From Pegea sp. RAD2-039 (lineage: Eukaryota; Chordata; Thaliacea; Salpida; Salpidae), in the NCBI GenBank assembly GCA_034620365.1, contig JAQGEQ010000139.1, positions 62,001 through 126,000 on the forward strand: 64,000 nucleotides of DNA, written 5' to 3'. The notes beneath the pieces were generated by a model. It saw nothing but the letters and a program-made list of their open reading frames with translations. It searched no databases and was not told where the DNA came from. Positions 56,189-64,000 of this stretch are shown here, piece by piece (the first letter of the stretch is position 1; each line of letters starts with the position of its first letter). The position numbers were made by a program, and so were the translations under genes.

Positions 56189-59100
56189 TCTATTATAACA
56201 CTTTGCAAAAATACTTGCTGAAAAATTAATGCTGAAAAACAAAAGAATTGAAATAAATACGAATTCACTGTCATCAATGCTGTAAGCAGTCTAAAACACC
56301 CACTAAAAACTAAATGGTAAAAAAACAAACTTTGTGTTTATATCGTAAACAAACAACTTATATACTAGCAGTACGCCCAGTCTCTACACATATCTACACA
56401 AAGTAAGTAGTATATGTTTCGCTTCACCAGCTACAGACCTTTAAAATTAAAAAAACTTTTTTTCTTTTTTCAATACAGAGCGCTTATGTAGTAACAACCG
56501 ATTAAAAAGAAGAGAAAAAAAAGATTCACGGATAATTATGCTTGAGCTAATTGTTGCTCAGTTTTACAAAAGCTCTCGCATTTAATGCTGTATTTTTGAA
56601 ATAAAGACTAAAAGGTTCTGGAAGAGGTTCAAGTCGTGCGCATAATATTTACGTCATTTCCTTTTCAATTGAAATTGTTGCTTAAGTAAAGGATTTTTTA
56701 ATGAAATAATTCAATGAAAACTTAAAAATACTTTTCACAGCTATCGATTTAAAAATTATTTAGTAAGCGCTTTCAATCCAGTATTAAATACTTCAAATAA
56801 AACACCATCAAAAAATTGGAAGATGAAAAAGAAATATTATATGAGCTTCACAAAAACATCTTGAAATTATCTACTTGAACCAGAAGAATTACTAGCAAAT
56901 AAAGGTCTAAAAACTAACTTTAAAAGCTAAAGTAGATATAGTAATGGAAAACCAGTAGCAATTATTTTTAAAGTTAAGCTTGTAAATGAGATAATACTTC
57001 AAAACTTTCTACAATACACAGGTTAACTACATTTAGTAGTTACTACACAACTTCTATTTGTGTGTTTATCTTGTTAAGAGTTTGATCTACATGAAACTTT
57101 ACAGCATAACAAAACGGCCATATAAAAGTTATTCTAAATAAATTTAAGGTTATAATTTCTTTATCATGTATAACATAAATTTCTATCGTTGAGTGTATCA
57201 AACTATATTTAAAAATAGTCAGTCACAAAAATACATCAAAGTACAATCGTATTTTTTATCTTTTATCAATATGTCAATTCTCAAATGATACGTTGCGATT
57301 ATCATAACTATTCACTCCTTATATATGGAAAAAAGTTTACAATCTGTGAACTAAAACTTTTACGATAAAAGAAATTCATTTGGAAAGTTTTTATGAATTT
57401 TCGCCACGACTTTTTACATAAGTCGTCAGCTATAAATTTGCTACAACAATTTTACATATCACACTATAATTAATTAAATATAGATGCAACTGGATTTCTG
57501 CCAGCAGTAACAGATAATTATATGCCATGTTCTGTGCAACTACGCCATCAAATTTTATTTGGTTTTGGCAAACTTATCGTCACTTATAACAAGTTTCATA
57601 ATGGAATTCTAAAAAAGTAGAAAATGAGAAAACCTAGTTAACTTAATTCTATGTGGAAATAATAAAAAACTAAATACTTAATTATTAATTAGATAATTCT
57701 AATTCGTGATTTATAACTACATTTTTTATCAAATAAATTTTTAGAACAAGTTTTAAAACTACTAAATCTAATACTAAAGCCGTAAGCAAAAAAAAATTAT
57801 TAAAAAAGTTAATTTTACCTAAAAAAATGTAAAAATCAAAATATACATTTAGTTTAAATAAAAAGCAGTTTAAATCGATTTTGATGTAATTTTAAACACA
57901 AATGTTGAAGCAGTCAACTGAAAACACCAAAATTCCTGCTTGTATTTCATCCAATTCAGGAAGATAACATAATGTTAAAAATCATTGTCAACTGCTTAAT
58001 TTATTTCATTTAAAAATCATCTGAAAAGACTTCAATAGAATATTCCAACATATATGCAATGATAATTAGTGAATAATTTACACAACATACAAAAAGGATA
58101 TAATTATATTTTTCAATTAAAAAACAGCTGAAATAAATTTGTGGTTTGGTTGCTATCTTTCCTAATTTATAACATAAGTTACAAAAAAAAGAATTTTAGT
58201 GTAAAATAAGATTTTTCCATTATCATTAAGAGATTTCTTCCTAAGATGAAAATATAATTGCTATTTTAAAAGCAAGAGCTGTCCAAGTGTTTAATAGTTT
58301 CACTATGATTGTTAAAAGATTACAACTTGGTTTTCAAAAGGTTATGAGCAATTTAAAGAAACAATATGCTCAAAAATAAAATCTTACACTTGAACAGCTT
58401 ACAAAAATTAAAGAATAGTTTAGATAATTTTATAAATAGTAAAAAAAGGACAATTAGTTACAAGCAAATTAATTTAGTACAAAATAATGCTATTGAATAA
58501 AATAATTTAGGGGGTTTTCCGCCATAAAAATATTTTTTTTCTCATGCGATAAAATATTAAATATAGAATTTTCAATATTTGTATTGTAATATTCAGTTGA
58601 GTCATAAGTTAACTACTCATTCTATTTATAATAGTTATTCTTTAGTAAAAGTAAACAAATATTTTCAAAAAATTTTAGTTTAATCCTTCGAATGAGAATA
58701 ATCAGTCGAAAACATGTATTTTTACTGTCTCTAAGTGTTTCAAAGCATAAATAATTAATTCAACTCATATTGAAATAAAGATTAAACAATTTATATTGAA
58801 CTAGATTTTAAACACTTCTTTAACAAACTGAACAAAGTTTAGTCTACCTTCGAGTTAAAATATAGGATTCATCAGCTGAAACAAACTAAAATCATGTTAT
58901 TGCTTTCATTCCAGGAAAACTAATATTAAAAACTTTAAATGAATTTAAGTTATTTTTTGAAGTTTATTAACCGTAAAAAAAAAATAAATAGTGCGGCCCT
59001 ATTTGGATGAGAAAAAAACTTTAATAACCAATGTGGTTTTAAAAAATAAGACAAATTTTTAGTAAAAACACTAAAAACTCTTAGATAAAAAAATACAATT

Positions 59101-62100
59101 TTTAAAGAGGTCTTTTAAACATTAAAGTTGTCTTTGTAAATGTTTATCTTTTTAAAAAAACAAATTTCATGTACACAATAAAAACAACCCTGTCACTAAG
59201 ATACAAAAATTTTGAAAAGTTTTCTTCATAATAATCTAATTAGCTCTAAATTAAAATAAATATCGTAAGTAAATAATCAAAGCGAATACAAAGTTTGCAT
59301 GATCAAAAAAATACTTAAAAGCAACTTTCTTTTCTTTAGAGATTATTGTAATAATATGTTTCAGTTGTCAATGTTTTTGTGTAAATGATTGATTAAACCA
59401 AATTGTAATTAGTCGAATCAAAATAGAAGTTTACTAATGATGATAAAAAAGTAGTAAAAAATCAATTTTCTAAGTAGAATTGTATAAAGAGCAAAGATAA
59501 AAGTACAAAATCTTCAAGCAAAATAATGTTTGAAAATTCTTAATCTATTGGTTTTTACAAAAAAGCAAATAAGTCATTTTCTTAAAAACAAGCTTGAAAC
59601 AAAAAATAATTAATCAACATTATTAAAAAATAATAAAAGTCAGGATGAAAAAGCTCGACAAAAAAGTTGACCGACCTCAAAAGTTCTAAAGAATTTTTAG
59701 GTATACTACAAGTTAGAAAGATATATGTATAATGATTATTTGATTGTAATAAAATTCTCTAAATATAGTTCAATCGTTTACACTTATATTTGCAAGAAAA
59801 ATTTTAGCTTGACAAAAAATAGAAATATAATGAAATTTTAATTATTTATACTTGTTTCTCTCATATATCTAAAAATAAAATATTAAAATGCCGTATAAAC
59901 CATCTATTGCTTTTACTAGAAGCAGCAACTTAACTATTTATCAGCTTATAACAGTACTCGTAAGATAGTACGATTAGTTTGTAGCTTTATTAAAATATAT
60001 ATTCATATTCGATATCTTTCTAAAAGTATATTTTTAAAAATTATTGAAAACAATTATTTAACGTTTGACTCAAAGAAAATATTCATTTATAAGTTTTCTA
60101 CTTCAATTGGTAATCAGAAAGTGTTTTGCAATAAAATAAGTTTAAGCATTTTTCGCAGCCTTATCGATCTTCTTAATTTTAAAAATAAGTAATAAAGTAG
60201 AAGGAGAATTGAGATAATATTCAGGTAATTTACTTTTTGCATCATCAAATATTGGTACCAAAAAATATATTCATAAATATATATTATAGCTTTGTTCTTA
60301 TTTTATTAACTCAGAATTTAATATCGCTTGTAAAAATAACATCAAAAATGCATTAACATGCTCATAAGACAAAAAATGGACAAATAAAACTTTATAAACT
60401 ATACAAGTGTGTTATTTAAGTATGCGTTTTAAATAAATTGGTATTTTAGACAGTCCAAGTTATAGTTAGAAGGGTCATTTAAATTATCAAAAGTAAGGTA
60501 GAGAAAACCAGCGACTGCATTTTAGTATTTTATGCAAAGCTGTAAAAATATTTCATAAAATCATTTGAAAAAATTGTTCACAAAACCTATAAGACTAGAT
60601 GAGAAACAATATTTATGTCGCCCTTGGTCATAGTGATAGAATTGATATTTAATTTTGTAAAATATGCTTTATTATTAGGAAATAAAATAGTAGAAGTAGT
60701 TAGAATTATTAAGCAATTAATTCATTATTTTGATTCTTTTAATTTTTAAAGCTTACTAAAAGGATACCCTAAAAAATTGATTAACTATTGTATTGATTAT
60801 AACTGATATTTCTCAAATTATAATTAATTGTTTCTATAAAATATTTAAAGTTGCTTGTATCGATAATAAAGTTACAACATATGTTGCAATGTACAAATTC
60901 AGCATTTCACTTATGAAGATGAATTATGCTATTAGTTAAAAATGAGCTTCAGCTTTTGACATAAACATACTTTGAATATTTTTACAAAGAAGAGTAAAAG
61001 ATGCAAATTTACTTGAATTAATAATTTTCTTGTTTTAACGACATTTTGAGACTTTTTTTATAAAACATCAATTTGAAAAACAATAAGAAGAGTTTTTATT
61101 TAAGAAAAGTAAAATTAGTTTGTTTTAACGTTATTTGAAGTTTTAAAAACTTTCTTAAGAATGATGAAAAATTTTGTAAACTAAAACAAAAATTAAAGAC
61201 AGAATATGTTTAAAACAATTCACAGAATTCTTTTTAGGAATAAGAAACAACAATTGATGAAAACTTTCTTTTAAATAATACTACTTTTTTAGTATTTTGT
61301 TTACCTCAAAAACATTTTCAGAAGAAATTTTTACTTTTTATAAGTACACAGTATATGTACGTATATATTCAACAATTATATAAATTACATAACTTTAACA
61401 GTATGTAAATTATATCTTGAATATTCTATAAGTTTATTATGTAATTTCAATCAAAGTTGGGAAATCTTTCAAATGAATATTTGTGAAGTTTAAAGCCTAA
61501 AAAATAATTCCATTAATTACTTTAAAAAATGATTTTATATTTGTTCACATTATTTTATTCAAAGTGTATTTTGTAATAATTAATAGCTATAAAATTATTT
61601 ACAGAAGAACTTATTTTTAGTTTTCAAAGAGTCATACATCTTAATGTTATCTATCTTACAGTCTCAGTAATGATTAGTTTACTTAACTCAATTATTCAAG
61701 TCTTAAATTAAAGAAATAACTTCATTTGATAAGTGATAAAAGCAAAACGAATTCATTAACTATTTAATTATAAATTACATTTTATACTTTATTATTTATT
61801 TCTAAAGAATAAATGACAAAATAATAGAAGAAGAGAAACAAAATTTTTCGAAAATTCGAAAATAAGATGAGTAAGTCGTTTGCTACGTTTGTCAAAACCT
61901 TTTAGAAAAACTGTTGATTTAAGTGCACTGAGGATATCTGTTTTTTTCGATCTACTATTTAGACTTAAGAAAGCCAAACCTTAAATGTTTTTTTTTTGTT
62001 AAACTATTTTTAAAGTTTAAGTCCTACTAGATTTTAAAGTTTTTAATTTTTTAATTCTATTACAACCATAAAGGCTTAGTTTCAATAACAGATAAATAAA

Positions 62101-64000
62101 CTTTCACTAACCATATCTACATACTTTATTTTTACAATGTTATTTAAATCTTTGATCATGTCAACCGTAGAGTATAGTAGAAGCTCTTGTTTACTGCCAT
62201 TCTACCTAACTGAAACTTGTGTTTGATAAATTGTTTGTTCTTAAAAACAAGTTTGATATTAATGCAACTTTCAGAAAACCTTTAACCAGCTCTAATGAAA
62301 AGATTATTGATTTCACATTTTAAAGTTATTCTGAACATTCCCAAATTGTTTTTACATTAAACTAAGTTTATTGATCCTAAATAATAACACTGAGGTGTTT
62401 ATTACTTACAATAATATAAAGATCAAAGTTTAAAAGTATGAGATTGCATTTTGAGTGTTTACAACTGTTTAATAAGCCAATTAATTTAAAGCTGAGTTTT
62501 TATACTTTTGGTGAAACAAGATTTTCAAGCAGACGTTGAATACGTGATTGCACATAAACAGTTGTACATAACAGGGTTAATAAAGTAAATACAATTGAGT
62601 TGTCTGACACAATTTTAATATTAAGTAAACAGTTTTACTTTTCTCAAATCTAAAAATGGTTTTCTTTTTTTGAAATATTCAAGGTAACAACGTTGAAAGA
62701 GTTTTTATATATTTTAAGTATAATGCTGGTGGAATTTTCATAAGATCGATGAACTCTATGAACATTTTCAAACTTCCTGATAATTTTATATTTGTTATAA
62801 AAATAATATTTATAAGTATTTATAAGTTAAGTTGCAAATTCTTAAACTTAGCATCTTACAAAAACAACTCAACAGTTGATTTCTATATGGAGTATTATCA
62901 AAAGTAAATTATTTTTTACTTATATCATAATTTATAACTTGTTTGCATCTGATCAAAGTAAATAGTGCAGAAAATGTACAATAAAAAAATAGTGTTTACG
63001 AATTTGTAAAAATATTTTGTATAAATTCGACAAAGTAATTTATTAAACTTTAAATTGTTGAAAGTTAATTCATTAGTTATAAATTACTTAAACTCTCTTT
63101 ATAAATCAGTTAAATTAAACTAATAGCAGGTTTAGTTACCTGAAGATATTTATTACAAGCAAATAAAAAGTACTTACTTGTGTATGAACTTATGAGCTGA
63201 TAGTAATTTATTAGTTTTTTTATTAAAAAAAGTAAAATAAATACAATTTTTAATTCATTACATTATTTAAAATAAAATTACAAATCTTTTTGTCAATCTT
63301 AAACAAGTAAGTTAATAATACCACTATATACTTCAAGTAAGCTTTTAAGTAAACAAAGAGATATATACAAATTTTAATAATACAAGCATTTTAAAAGTTT
63401 GAAAATCGGCAAAAAGTTTGAGTAGATCCAAGATATTGTAAACACAAAGAAGACGGAAATAAAAACTAAGCAGTTTTCTAAATAATTTGATTTTTATCAA
63501 AACTTTAAATTCAGCTGAGTATACATTTGGGATGTTTACCAAAGCGTGAAATAGCTTTCTTTTGTATCAAAAAAATTCGGATTACATTTAAATACTAAGA
63601 ACAAAATTTGTGTAAGAGTCCCTTTGAATTCCATTTAAACTTCTATTATTACCCAGCATCAATGTCCATATAGGTTTAAAGATATTTTTCTTTAGTTAAG
63701 TAATATTAATAAAATAATTGAAATTTTACACAGTTAAAAAGCAAGAACCATGTGTATGAAGAAACCGACCTTTGACATCAGTTAAAAGCTCAAATTATGA
63801 AACTTGATAGAAATATTCAAAAGTAAAATATTTCTCACAGATTAAGTCATTAAATGAAGCGTTAAAACAATTTCATAAAACTTATTTATCAAGTACTTTG
63901 ACAGATTTCCAACTTTTAATTTATTAATTGAAAAAGTTGAAGACTTAAAAAATCCCATTTTGCTATATATTAAAAGCAATTTGATGAAGTTTAGTTTAGG
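56189..64000. other. long AT-rich region upstream of the IkB-like gene, no gene
   Basis: About 7.8 kb with no exon-like composition, RNA gene or recognisable transposon on either strand. Open frames are short and low in complexity. The only point of note is a consensus NF-kB site, GGGGTTTTCC, at 58511-58520. It is either a large promoter and regulatory region or simple intergenic DNA. Confidence 0.55.
56358..56365 (-). promoter_or_regulatory. possible TATA box of the IkB-like gene
   Basis: TATATAAG on the minus strand about 170 bp upstream of the start codon, at the edge of a slightly more GC-containing stretch. In DNA this AT-rich such a match is common by chance. Confidence 0.25.

Overview
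This is a stretch of AT-rich animal nuclear DNA carrying nine protein-coding genes plus the last exon of a tenth, and one intron-containing tRNA gene. The gene set places it in Metazoa: a heparan-sulfate glucuronyl epimerase (GLCE), a PACS sorting adaptor, a fused glutamyl-prolyl-tRNA synthetase (EPRS), DET1, SIRT2, and an IkB-family ankyrin protein. Most genes have many exons separated by introns of only about 50 bases. Intergenic DNA is kilobases long, very AT-rich and contains decayed LINE retrotransposons. The species cannot be named from the sequence alone; an invertebrate with short introns is the best reading.

Layout: GLCE last exon (1-287, +); PACS (4802-8251, +, 20 exons, 789 aa); SKI2/SKIV2L RNA helicase (10456-16051, -, 26 exons, 1219 aa); acylglycerol kinase AGK (16160-17470, -, single exon, only 108 bp upstream of SKI2); EPRS (19423-28762, +, 35 exons, 1550 aa); a degenerate LINE and a dispersed repeat (about 29.6-31.8 kb); DET1 (33500-35825, +, first exon not found); SIRT2 (37644-41243, +, 11 exons, 346 aa, with a LINE relic in intron 3); another LINE relic; tRNA-Ile(UAU) (42246-42333, -, 14-nt intron); a cluster of LINE relics (43.0-44.2 kb); TIMM17 (45598-46086, +, single exon); a GC-rich island of unknown nature (about 46.92-47.32 kb); a DHHC palmitoyltransferase of the Dnz1 type (48075-50796, +, 7 exons, 280 aa); an IkB-zeta/Bcl3-like gene (53349-56188, -, 13 exons, 648 aa); then about 7.8 kb with nothing recognisable. 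Exon models were built by hand from splice signals, reading-phase continuity and remembered family sequences. Summed exon lengths are multiples of three for PACS, SKI2, EPRS, SIRT2, the DHHC gene and the IkB gene.

The genes are unrelated housekeeping or regulatory genes rather than a pathway cluster: translation (EPRS, tRNA), RNA decay (SKI2), mitochondrial lipid and import functions (AGK, TIMM17), sorting and palmitoylation (PACS, DHHC), ubiquitin, deacetylation and NF-kB regulation (DET1, SIRT2, IkB). The most striking features are: (1) a recent in-gene tandem duplication inside EPRS that yields three WHEP domains identical at protein level, each separated by a duplicated intron carrying an antisense LINE tail; (2) an IkB-like protein with an N-terminal DSG-type phosphodegron and a possible OCA-like (POU coactivator) motif; and (3) six copies of a CTCF-core-like motif, all in the same orientation, five of them inside short introns.
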